From positions 127,526 to 142,079 of the forward strand of contig CAMPET010000071.1 of assembly GCA_946803715.1 (NCBI GenBank): a DNA stretch of 14,554 nucleotides. The letters are read 5' to 3'. Each line of letters opens with the position of its first letter. Position 1 is the first letter of the stretch. The DNA comes from Beroe ovata (taxonomy: Eukaryota > Ctenophora > Nuda > Beroida > Beroidae). The position numbers and the translations under genes are program-made. Under the pieces are notes generated by a model. The model ran no database searches and was not told where the DNA came from. It saw only the letters and a list, made by a program, of their open reading frames with translations. This document shows, piece by piece, positions 1-7,409 of the stretch.

Positions 1-31
<31 letters not shown>

Positions 32-34
32 CAA
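1..34. repeat. AC dinucleotide microsatellite
   Basis: The window opens with about 17 AC units, interrupted by AAAC at two places. It is cut by the left edge, so its full length is unknown. Confidence 0.95.
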
Positions 35-180
35 AACACGTGGGCTCCGTTCCCACATTTCTCACAAGTGACCTGACCCTTTGTGTCACGAAATTAGAAC
101 ATCTTTGCGACCACAATAGACTTTTGTTCAGGGGAGTGAGCGCGAAGCGGCACACAAGAAATTATAATTGAACAACGCAG

Positions 181-187
181 TATAAAG
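181..187 (+). promoter_or_regulatory. TATA box of the secreted peptide gene
   Basis: TATAAAG occurs 221 bp upstream of the start codon at 408. A transcription start about 30 bp downstream (near 210) would give a 5' leader of roughly 200 bp. The rest of 35-407 shows no coding pattern and fits promoter plus leader; a further leader intron is possible. The match is a consensus match only. Confidence 0.5.
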
Positions 188-407
188 GGGATACGTCGAA
201 GGAGAGAAGGGCATTAAATCGAATCTTCACATCTTCGCGTCGCGATGTTTCACTTCGCTAGAATGTAGCGAACTCTGCCCCTTCTCTAGAATTGCCATTT
301 CACGCGTGTCCTTCTTAAAGCAACTTTATTGGTTCATTTAAGTTACTTCGTGCGGGATATTTCCTTGTGTTTTTGGAAACCACCCACTCTCGCCACCAGG
401 AGGTAAA

Positions 408-810
408 ATGTCTCAGAAACATGAAGCCTTCATCATTTTGGTGGCAGCACTGATCGGCATGGCAACCTGTGTCAGTGTTAGTATGAGTTCTGAAGATCAG
501 GAGGGTGAGACAGTGGATGTGAGGAAACGTGCTCCTTTTAATGTCAAGTTAGTATATCACTTCCGGGATTCCTTTTTCCTTGATTCCTTTATTTATCTCA
601 ACTTTATTTCCACAAAAACGCCATTTAGGGAGAAAGGCAGATTTAATTTTGCCGAGATGAACGCCAGTATTTTTGACAGGAATGAACATATTCTTCACAG
701 ACTGATCATGTCCCCATTATTTCAGATGTGCAATGGACTGTTGGAACATGTACAAACAACCGGACAACGGCAAATGGCATGAACTGATGGAGTGCGCAGC
801 GGGTTGCTAG
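408..810 (+). CDS. Secreted four-cysteine peptide precursor, two exons
   Basis: Predicted exons are 408-547 and 726-810, with intron 548-725 (donor GTTAGT, acceptor TTATTTCAG). Joined in phase they give 74 residues ending at TAG 808-810. The start has an A at -3 (TAAAATG). Residues about 7-21 form a hydrophobic signal peptide. An acidic pro-region follows (SSEDQEGE) and a tribasic RKR at 39-41 suits furin-type cleavage. The predicted mature peptide is about 33 residues with four cysteines at 48, 52, 70 and 74, spaced CX3C-X17-CX3C; the last cysteine is the C-terminal residue. That spacing is typical of two-disulfide helical hairpins, a fold used by defence peptides, channel-blocking venom peptides and some signalling peptides. 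The intron falls just before the first cysteine, as is common in such precursors. Reading through the intron gives an unrelated tail, so the spliced form is preferred. The family is not recognised, and the role (toxin-like, antimicrobial or hormone) is open. Confidence 0.72.
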
Positions 811-817
811 GGGGGAT

Positions 818-942
818 GCGAGTGTTACCATGGTGCGCGTGCGTGTGTTACCATGGTGCGAGTGTTACCATGGTGCGAGTGTTACCATGGTGCGAGTGTT
901 ACCATGGTGCGTGTGTTACCATGGTGCGAGTGTTACCATGGT
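818..942. repeat. 17-bp minisatellite, seven copies
   Basis: Seven copies of GCG(A/T)GTGTTACCATGGT run from 818 to 942, with a 6-bp insertion (835-840) after the first copy. Each unit carries the 8-bp palindrome ACCATGGT. The array starts 8 bp after the stop codon of the peptide gene, so it probably lies in that gene's 3' UTR. Confidence 0.95.
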
Positions 943-1645
943 GAATTCCCCCTCTTTGCGCCAGTCCCCCTGCTTATCATGGCTATTTCGTAGTTCCTGG
1001 CTTTGATTATAAACTGTTACGGTTACTATGACTTAGTTTTAGGAAGCCGAGCTTTGCTTACTTATAGAGAAAACAAAATATCAGATTGATCGACCCTTGA
1101 ATTTTCAATGGATTATCTATGAAAAGTAATGACAGTCAGATACGGTAAATCAAGAAATCAAGATCGTATATTTCGATGGGACTAGGCTTTAAGATGAATG
1201 AATTGGATGAATATAATTTTCATAACGACAAAATTTTGATGATGACTCTGTTAAAGGTAGCTTGTGATTGAAAATCGTATTATTTTTGAAATGTGAATTA
1301 AGTGAGACATACCCAATTGAATAGAAGTTTTTGATACGCATGTACAACCAATTGTTTCCTTGTGTTTGCAGAAGAGAATACGATAGATTAAAAGAGAGAT
1401 ATGATAAGAAGCTTACAAATAAGTGAAAGCAACGGGAGTTCAATTCCAGAACCATCAGTTTTCGTACGATAGATGTGCTCATTGCTCGTGCGAATTCAGT
1501 TACCAGGACATTGGATCAAATTCAATTTCAAGACGTATCTAACCGGAATTATTTAAAATCGTTCCGGAATAATTTCAGTGAAATTCAGGAATAAGTACTG
1601 AATGTATCGGAAAGTATCAGTAAAAATAATCAGTACAATAATTAC
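943..1645. other. Intergenic or FAF1 intron 10 sequence
   Basis: I find no convincing gene here. A minus-strand open frame at 1189-1482 has no family likeness and no matching splice sites. FAF1 intron 10 begins at 1645 on the minus strand (donor GTAATT) and no following FAF1 exon can be found down to position 1, so this stretch is best read as part of that intron. Confidence 0.5.
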
Positions 1646-4600
1646 CTTTCCTCGAAAACCTCTAGGAACTGGATTACGTTGTCTTCAGTGGATTTTCCCA
1701 CGGTCATTAGCGGTCTCTTACTGGATCCACTGCTCGTCGAGCAAGCTGGGAAGGGGAAGTAAGGGGTTGTAGCGATGGGGGAAGGGGGTTAGGGGTNGGT
1801 ATGGGTTGGGAGATTAGGGGTTGCAAGGATGGGGGAGGGGATTAGGGGATTGTAGGGATGGGGGAAGGGGGTTAGGGGATTGTAGGGATGGGGGAAGGGG
1901 TTAGGGCCTAGGGGTTGTAGGGAGGGGAAAATTTAGGGGTTGTAGGGGTAAAGGTAGGAAAAAGTTATTTCGTGAAACGCGAATAACCAACGGCATTACG
2001 GCAATTGCCGATTCGGCAATGAAGGTTGCGAATAACCAACGGGAATTGCCGAGTAAGGTATTCGCGATCTTCGTGGCTAGTGCTTGACTCTAAATGAGTA
2101 AATGCGATAGGTAGAATTGAGGAAGGTATTCATTAAGGACTGATATGCTTGAGAGTGTGAAAACTAGTGATGATCTTGTTATTTACCCATTGAGTCGTCC
2201 ATATCATCGGATAAGAGGTATTCTTCATCGGATACTGGCGAGGATACAGACGCAGACTGAAACATGCGGTGATTGACAGAGAGATGGACGACTGGAAGTA
2301 TTGTTGTCTTATTGTAGCGTTAGTGTTGTTTTATTTTTGCGTTAGTGTTGTTTTATTGTTGCGTTATTGTTGCATCGACACCGGCAATAGATGCCGTGTT
2401 TTTAAAACTGATAAGTTTGATTGGTCGGAATATCCTAACTCTCCATATCTGAATGGTTCCTTAAACTGCAATAGAGGTTTTTGATTGGCTCATTCCCACT
2501 GAAATTGAAACATATAACTCACGACAGCAGTAGCAGGTGGAGCTCTACGTGTAACGTTGAGTCTGTGGAATGGCTGATCCAGTACAACGTCACGTAGCTC
2601 CAACTGAAATAGAAGTACTACATACCACCATCCAGTTACTCGTGGTTTTCTCGAGAATCAGGGAAATAATCAATTCAATATTATCTCATCTGATATTTCA
2701 TTGTAATTACAGAATCCATCTGATTCAATCACCTATCGTATCACATAATGAACATCTTATCGAAAAATGAACATATTTCCCCAACAAAATGAACATATTT
2801 TCAATAAAAATGGACATTTTCCAACGAAAAACTAATGAGAAACATTCGCTCACCGAATCAGATGTAGCTGGTGGCCAGCCCGCCCACCTTTGTTCTGCAA
2901 CTGGTATCCCAAAGTTTGTGTCAATGTAGGATTTGATCTGTGAGAATAAATGTGAAATGGTGTCTTTTACCTGTGAAATGGTGTCTTTTAAATGTGAAAT
3001 GGTGTCTTTTACCTGTGAAATGGTGTCCGATGCAGGGAAGACTAGTTCCTCTAACCGGCCTTCAACAGTTATTTTGAATCGGTACATGCTTGGGGATTGG
3101 GAACTGTGCCTGGGAACGATTGAAATGGGTTAATTAGGTTAATTAGGTATAATAGGGTAATAATTATAACAGGGGAGGGACGTTATTGACGCTTCATCAC
3201 GACACATAAATCCGATATGAGTCGCCACGAACCGCATAAATAATGAATCCTTTATTCATAACTTACTACCTAATATATTAATTCATTGAGTGAGTATGCG
3301 AGATTCACTTTTCTAGATTCGCTTTTCAAAATGGCATAAACGAGAACATGAGCAGCATATTGAGCGTTGTTACAATGAGGGTAGGATGAGGAAGATATTG
3401 TCGAGACACACGGCGCACTTGTGCCACAGTTATGTCGTGTGTCGAAGTTGTGCCACAGTTGAATCATGTAGCAGATGTGCCGAAATCATGTCTCACAGTC
3501 ACAGTTGTACTTAAATATGTCACAATTGTTCTACAAGTGTATCGAAGTTGTTTCGCGAAGTATGTTTTGCGACACTTCGTCACAGGTATGTGTGTCGACG
3601 ACACTCACTCCCTCGGCCAATCACATAATTATACTTAATTATACTAATTATAATTATACTTCTCACCCAGTATCTCTTCCAATACTCGATGCGCTCTCCA
3701 CCATAAAGAGAGTTGTGTTGTTACTCACTCCCATCTCAAGAAGAGTCCGGCTGTTACTTTGCACCTGAGGTCAATTGATAATTTCAAATTAACAAATTTC
3801 GAATTTTAATTTTGATTTCAAATAAGGGTAATTTTGTCATAGCAACAATGACAAAGGCGAGCGTACCAAAAGCGTACCAAAAGCGTACGTACCAAAAGCG
3901 AAGGGAATCCTATTATTGTAAAGTTGTCCTTGGGAACTCCGACCCTTGCAGATATGTGCTCTTTCAAAGTTCCTGCGAGGTGCAAGAGTTACAGCTATGC
4001 AGTTTTTATACAGGAAATTCGATATCACTCTTAGTTGGACGCTCGTTGAAATATCAAAAACACCCAAGGATGCATGTGATACAAATCTGTTAAAACCATG
4101 AAGTATATTTATCATTCCATCACCTATGGTAGTTTCTGATATGTTCAGCGAAAACACTTCCTCTCTACCCCTCCATTCTACTTTGAAACTCGTGATCAGT
4201 TCGCATGAAGGCCTGAATATGGATATTAAATTTGATAGAAATTCGTTGCTTTGGAGTCAAAACTTGAGGTCAAAACTTGAGGTCAAAAGCATGCTTACAG
4301 TGGATCTGCATTGAATCTTGGCGGTGGGGAAGATGGGTCCTCAGAAACAGCAGCTACAATCGCACTCTGAAAAGTTTGGTAAATAAGCAGGCGATTTCTC
4401 ATGGCCAGTGGGTAAATACCTATGAGATATGAGTAGCTAGGTACTCTTAAAAACCAATATGTCAAATATCCTAGGAGAGTTTGGTCAAATATATATAGTT
4501 TAAATTCCTTACATCTATATCCCAGTTGAATTGTTCAAGAGTAGCTAGAGATATAGCAATGTCCTCAATACCAGTTATAGCCTAGGAAAGGGTTGAGTAA

Positions 4601-4706
4601 GTTTCAGTTAAGGGGTTAATAAGGTGATGCAAGGATTGGTCAAATGAAAATTGTTTACCTGAAAATTAGCTAAAATCACTTCTCTGTCATTTGTTCCATT
4701 GCTCAT
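1646..4706 (-). CDS. FAF1: FAS-associated factor 1, N-terminal ten exons (partial)
   Basis: FAF1 is a cytosolic and nuclear adaptor that binds ubiquitin through UBA and p97/VCP through its C-terminal UBX domain. Coding exons in transcription order are 4706-4659, 4581-4513, 4366-4299, 4212-4124, 3972-3893, 3764-3667, 3109-2854, 2603-2523, 2256-2187 and 1745-1646. They total 959 bp (319 codons plus 2 nt), and every junction keeps frame with GT-AG ends. Exon 1 encodes DREVILANFQ, like the vertebrate N terminus DREMILADFQ. UBA (exons 1-3), UBL1 (exons 4-6) and UBL2 (exons 7-8) follow in family order, then an acidic serine-rich linker (exon 9) and the segment before UAS (exon 10). UAS, the coiled coil and UBX are missing and would lie past the left edge. 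Introns are 77-557 bp. Odd features are a heptad expansion in UBL2, a triplicated donor after exon 5 and a C-rich repeat at the end of intron 9. The likeness was judged against FAF1 as remembered, not by search. Confidence 0.9.
1746..1955. repeat. G-rich minisatellite abutting a FAF1 splice acceptor
   Basis: About 210 bp of imperfect ~33-bp units built from GGGG, TTAGGGG, TTGTAGGG and ATGGGGGAA on the plus strand. On the FAF1 sense strand this is C-rich, and its last copy forms the pyrimidine tract (CCCCTTACTTCCCCTTCCCAG type) of the exon 10 acceptor. Many runs of four or more G could form G-quadruplexes on the FAF1 template strand. One N lies inside it (1797). Confidence 0.9.
1979..2042. repeat. 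15-bp direct repeat around a small hairpin
   Basis: GCGAATAACCAACGG occurs at 1979-1993 and again at 2028-2042. Between them ATTGCCG (2004-2010) and CGGCAAT (2014-2020) form a 7-bp stem with a 3-base loop. It lies in FAF1 intron 9 and may be the edge of an old insertion. Confidence 0.7.
2317..2373. repeat. 22-bp T-rich tandem repeat, about 2.6 copies
   Basis: Units starting GCGTTAGTGTTGTTTTATT begin at 2317 and 2339, with a partial third at 2361. It lies in FAF1 intron 8, within the open frame 2269-2484, which is otherwise unremarkable. Confidence 0.85.
2523..3109 (-). other. FAF1: FAF1 second ubiquitin-like domain (UBL2), exons 7-8
   Basis: Exon 7 begins YRFKITVEGRLEELVF (first strands) and ends IPVAEQRWAGWPPATSDS, which matches vertebrate FAF1 IPVRHQLWEGWP-SATDDS closely. 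Exon 8 gives LDQPFHRLNVTRRAPPAT, matching the last strand. Between strand 2 and the helix end lies a four-copy heptad block not found in FAF1 as I know it (see 2949-3032). FAF1 UBLs have been linked to Hsp70 binding. Confidence 0.88.
2949..3032. repeat. 21-bp tandem repeat inside a FAF1 coding exon, four copies
   Basis: Four 21-bp units at 2949, 2970, 2991 and 3012 differ mainly at their first bases (AATGTG or CCTGTG), so they alternate as two 42-bp pairs. Read on the minus strand, each unit adds exactly seven residues: DTISQVK, DTISHLK, DTISQVK, DTISHLF. Frame is kept and no stop is made. Confidence 0.93.
3667..4212 (-). other. FAF1: FAF1 first ubiquitin-like domain (UBL1), exons 4-6
   Basis: Exon 4 gives the first strand pair (SFKVEWRGREEVFSLNI). 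Exon 5 gives TLKEHISARVGVPKDNFTII, matching the helix and the following IPV-type turn of FAF1 UBL1. Exon 6 gives TLLEMGVSNNTTLFMV, matching the last strands (vertebrate LHLPKNNSLYVL). The three exons join in phases 1, 0 and 2 without a stop. Exon 4 must end at 4124 (CATAG then GTGATG). The open frame that runs on past this donor has no UBL likeness. Confidence 0.85.
3861..3900. repeat. Tandem repeat that triplicates a FAF1 splice donor
   Basis: Three near copies of GCGTACCAAAA occur here. On the minus strand each reads TTTTG then GTACG, the junction of FAF1 exon 5 (ends at 3893). Further possible ends are 3878 (15 bp longer, in frame) and 3867 (26 bp longer, frame broken). Confidence 0.85.
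4299..4706 (-). other. FAF1: FAF1 UBA domain, exons 1-3
   Basis: Residues 1-46 hold the ubiquitin-associated domain. Exon 2 reads ITGIEDIAISLATLEQFNWD, matching the family pattern TGI-(E)-x-I-x-x-A-x-x-x-LE-x-x-NWD, and exon 3 continues with IVAAVSED, the third helix. A proline/serine linker (PSSPPP) follows. The initiator ATG at 4706-4704 opens exon 1 with no in-frame alternative that fits better. Exon 1 ends in FQ at a GTAAAC donor. Confidence 0.88.
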
Positions 4707-4981
4707 TACTAAACCTGTATCAGACTTATCATTACAGTCTAATGATCTTGGTCATTGATTTGAGCCATTCCAAAAATTTACAATCAATTTCAAGAAAAAT
4801 CGAGGATTAATATTTCATGTAAGATATGGATCATTGAATGGTGACAGAAAGTGATAGTAATCTGACAAGTTGAAATTATAGCATAAGATTATAAAATCAG
4901 TCATTTAATAATCAAAATTGGAAACCCTGCACCACAATTTACAAACCGAAAAAAAACATATATTCATTGATAAGAAGCTAG

Positions 4982-5012
4982 ATATTTGACATATATTTGA
5001 CATATATTTGAC
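4982..5012. repeat. 11-bp tandem repeat, three copies
   Basis: Three copies of the ATATTTGAC-type unit. It lies between FAF1 and the SNARE-like gene in AT-rich sequence (4707-5240) in which I see no exon. ATTAAA on the minus strand (4904-4909) is a weak possible poly(A) signal for the gene on the right. Confidence 0.8.
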
Positions 5013-5240
5013 ATAATATTTTAAACATTTACTTTGAATTAATTATCAATGTGGTATACATTTATCAACCAAAACAAAACTTAGCTTGAAGTAATACTTA
5101 AAGATATGCTAGTTTTACACTGGATATGATTATTCAATTCATTATAAGGCTCAATTGCTTTAAAAAGCAATGGTACATTGTGCACATTGATATACAAGAA
5201 ATTAGCATGAATTAGAACTTAACTTACACATCTTATAACC

Positions 5241-5693
5241 TTACCAGGGCAAGACAGATTTTTTGAGCTTTCGAGCTTGCTTATCCTTCAATTTTCGAGA
5301 TAATGATCTGTAACATCTCGACTTTTCATTAAGCACCTCTGTTTGCTGAACAATTGTCTCAAGCTTTTGACCCCTTTCTGATATGTCCTCTGATAATTTA
5401 TTTATATTATCCTTGTTTGATGACTCTAGAGACTGAAGGGGATTGGAATGTTTGTTAGCTGACTTATTGACAGAACTAGTTGTTGATTTATCCAAACATT
5501 CTTGACTGCTGTGGCAAATCTCCTCAGCTTTTGTCTCAGGTTTCTTATACTTATCTAATAACTCGTTATATTTTTGCTTCTTGGCATCTTTCTGAACTGA
5601 ATTAGAATGAACTTGATTCTCAGTATCAGGACTGATGAGAACTTTCGTCTGTTCATCAGAATCACCAGAACTCTTTCTTCCCCAAAAACACAT
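5241..5693 (-). CDS. Small R-SNARE-like coiled-coil protein
   Basis: From ATG 5693-5691 this reads 150 residues to TAA 5243-5241. It is rich in Lys, Ser and Glu with no membrane span. Residues about 90-137 form an R-SNARE-type heptad helix. The segment DISERGQKLETIVQQTEVL fits the centre of synaptobrevin, tomosyn and amisyn motifs, with R107 as the zero-layer arginine (VAMP: LERDQKL). Lack of a C-terminal anchor points to a tomosyn or amisyn type that blocks syntaxin/SNAP-25 pairing rather than a true v-SNARE. Residues 1-7 (MCFWGRK) offer a cysteine that could be lipid-modified. The frame is open upstream to an acceptor-like TTTAACTTAG, so this could be the last exon of a longer gene such as tomosyn. 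The stop overlaps a perfect donor (CCCTG then GTAAGG), so the protein might instead continue downstream, though I find no clear exon there. Coding status is fairly sure; the family is an inference from one motif. Confidence 0.68.
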   Translation of the reverse strand: MCFWGRKSSGDSDEQTKVLISPDTENQVHSNSVQKDAKKQKYNELLDKYKKPETKAEEICHSSQECLDKSTTSSVNKSANKHSNPLQSLESSNKDNINKLSEDISERGQKLETIVQQTEVLNEKSRCYRSLSRKLKDKQARKLKKSVLPW

Positions 5694-5931
5694 CCAAAAA
5701 GATGACCATTTCACATCACAGCTAAGTTAAATCACAATTATAACAGCAGGGTGTTATTTGAGGTGTCATGCAAGATCAAAATTAAATGAATTTAATTGAC
5801 AGCAGGGGCAGACCCTTTGAGAAACACTGATTCAGTGCCCATTACATGTCTATCCATTTTTTGCTTGTCGCTCGATGATGGACCCTTCGAGAATTTGGTT
5901 TTGCATGGCGTGCGCCCTATTCATTAGAGTT

Positions 5932-6063
5932 GTCAGATGTTACTTTGTCTGGCGTTGTCAGATTTTATCTGACCTCAGTTTCTCGCGCGCGGCGCGCGCG
6001 CCTTCATCGAAGGCCTTCGATGAAGGCGCGCTCGCGCGAGAAACAGGTCAGGTAACATCTGAC
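5932..6063. repeat. Long inverted repeat centred on 6013/6014
   Basis: GTCAGATGTTAC at 5932-5943 pairs with GTAACATCTGAC at 6052-6063, then GACCTCAGTTTCTCGCGCG pairs with the mirror side and CCTTCATCGAAGG/CCTTCGATGAAGG meet at the centre. The left arm carries about 23 extra bases. Alternating CG runs flank the centre. Confidence 0.9.
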
Positions 6064-6068
6064 AAGTC

Positions 6069-6101
6069 TGGCGATGCTAGACCGGCGGTCTAGCATCGCC
6101 A
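6069..6101. repeat. Perfect hairpin, 15-bp stem
   Basis: TGGCGATGCTAGACC (6069-6083) and GGTCTAGCATCGCCA (6087-6101) pair perfectly around GGC. Confidence 0.95.
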
Positions 6102-6159
6102 GCATCAGCGGTCTAGTAGACCGCTGATGCAAGCCGCGAAGCGGCTTGCGTCAGCGGTC
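6102..6159. repeat. Two overlapping hairpins, 14-bp and about 18-bp stems
   Basis: GCATCAGCGGTCTA (6102-6115) pairs with 6117-6130. The right arm can instead pair onward: GACCGCTGA (6119-6127) with TCAGCGGTC (6151-6159), enclosing GCAAGCCGC-GAA-GCGGCTTGC (6129-6149). The two folds exclude each other. Confidence 0.9.
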
Positions 6160-6381
6160 TGAGAATAAGTTTGAGCCCCGCGCGCGCGCACAACGAAATT
6201 CTCGACAGGGTCTATCATCGATCGACAAATGTTACCTGGCCTGTTTCTTGCACGTGGCGGTTAGTTATTGCAATATATTGCCTGGCCATGGCATGGCCAT
6301 GGCGATGCAATGCTAGCTACTAATATAGGCCCAGCTGTGTTCCCGCGCTGCGTGACCCAAATACTCCGCGCGCGCTGCGCG

Positions 6382-6425
6382 TCTCCGTGGTTTGGACTTT
6401 CTCCGTGGTTTGGACTCCGTGGTTT
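6382..6425. repeat. Short tandem repeat TCCGTGGTTTGGACT
   Basis: Three nearby copies of TCCGTGGTTT with spacers of a few bases. Confidence 0.8.
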
Positions 6426-6657
6426 CTACGACTTTTCAGTTCACTGAGTAGAACAGGGGCGCGCAACGTGTGCACAGCCCAGCTGCCACGAGCCGCGAAG
6501 TGGCGAGCGCCAGCGAATATAATAATTCTCTGTCTTGTGTCTGAGAATAATTTGCGCAATGAAGTTCTCAACAGGGGCTATCATCGACAGCCAGGCCAAG
6601 TCAGGTAACATGAACATCTGACAAAGCTAAAGCTAGAAGTCTAGAACTCATTGTCGG

Positions 6658-6831
6658 TTGTCGGGCGATGCCAGACCGCTGATGCAAGCCGCGAAGCGGC
6701 TTGCGTCAGCAAGCCGCTTCGCTGAGAATAAGTTTGCGCCGCGCGCGCGCAAAACAAAATTCTCGACAGGGTCTATCATCGATCGACAAATTGTCGGGCG
6801 ATGCCTGACCGCTGATGCAAGCCGCGAAGCG
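6658..6831. repeat. 133-bp tandem unit, 1.3 copies
   Basis: The unit starting TTGTCGGGCGATGCC at 6658 begins again at 6791 and is cut off at 6831. It contains the GCAAGCCGCGAAGCGGC hairpin and the 41-bp module. Part of it (GAGAATAAGTTTG to ATCGACAAA) also lies at 6161-6229. Confidence 0.85.
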
Positions 6832-7409
6832 CACTATAGGCACCCCCGGACATGCGCTGCGCAGAATTCGGCGTCCGCGCGCGACGTATGAGTATGATTT
6901 GCACGGATCGACTAATTTGTCAGGGTCAGTTCGCCGGCGCGTGAAAGTGTCGCGCGCGCATTCATTTTAAGTCTATTTGGAATGCAGCTGATCTTATCAG
7001 GAAAAAAATTTTGAGTTTATATATCATCGAAATCTGTATCATGATTTTTGCATTGCTGCAGGTGGTTCATGAGTACTATTGAGTAAGATTTCTTGAATAG
7101 TGAATAATGAAATCTGAAAAGTGACTTATGACCTCATTGATCATTGCTGGAATGTTGCTGGATCATTGCTGGAATGTTTTTTGATACTAATACTAGGTCA
7201 GCAATTCAATTCAACTAGAACTTATGCTCAAAGATTCATCAAATTTGTGCTATCACTTATAGCTATTTGCTTCAAAATGTCAGTAGTCTGTACTCAGTTT
7301 CAAAAAAGTTGCTTGAGAAATGACAAACATGTTTCTTCACATGTGCTATTATCATTTATCCAGTGTTTTAAGAATTTCAATCAAAACTTTCTTCCATTGA
7401 ATAGCAGAC
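6832..7409. other. Intergenic or 5' region of the right-hand gene
   Basis: GC-rich to about 6960, then AT-rich. An imperfect 22-bp duplication (GATCATTGCTGGAATG) sits near 7139-7177. CCATTGAATAGCAG just before the start codon looks like an acceptor, so a leader exon may lie here. I see no other gene. Confidence 0.4.

Larger units (their letters stand above)
5864..6831. repeat. GC-rich foldback/MITE-like repeat cluster
   Basis: About 1 kb of CpG-rich sequence made of nested inverted repeats. A 41-bp module (5864-5904) recurs in inverse orientation at 6188-6228 and 6749-6789, and more weakly near 6560-6600. Several perfect hairpins lie between. No transposase frame is present, so these would be non-autonomous elements inserted into one another. 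No clear target duplication could be picked out. The short open frames here are by-products of the repeats. Confidence 0.75.

Noticed and set aside
818-942. CRISPR-like array
   Set aside because: Units are directly adjacent without unique spacers, and the genome is animal.
1372-1425. Possible plus-strand exon with a charged coiled-coil reading (EYDRLKERYDKK) after an acceptor-like TTTGCAG
   Set aside because: It reaches a stop after 17 codons and no upstream exon fits in strand and phase, so it is probably chance.
1189-1482. 97-codon minus-strand open frame
   Set aside because: AT-rich, no family likeness and no splice partner; it lies where FAF1 intron 10 is expected.
1746-1955. Interstitial telomere
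   Set aside because: TTAGGG words occur but not in a 6-bp register; the period is about 33 bp.
2725-2853. Open frame continuing past FAF1 exon 7
   Set aside because: The UBL2 match stops exactly at the GTGAGC donor at 2853 and resumes in exon 8; the extra residues are intron.
3837-4123. Open frame continuing past FAF1 exon 4
   Set aside because: The true continuation of UBL1 is in another frame (exon 5) after an acceptor at 3973; the read-through has no UBL likeness.
5875-6891. Several open frames in the GC-rich hairpin region
   Set aside because: They follow the inverted repeats, are rich in Arg/Ala from GC content and match nothing.
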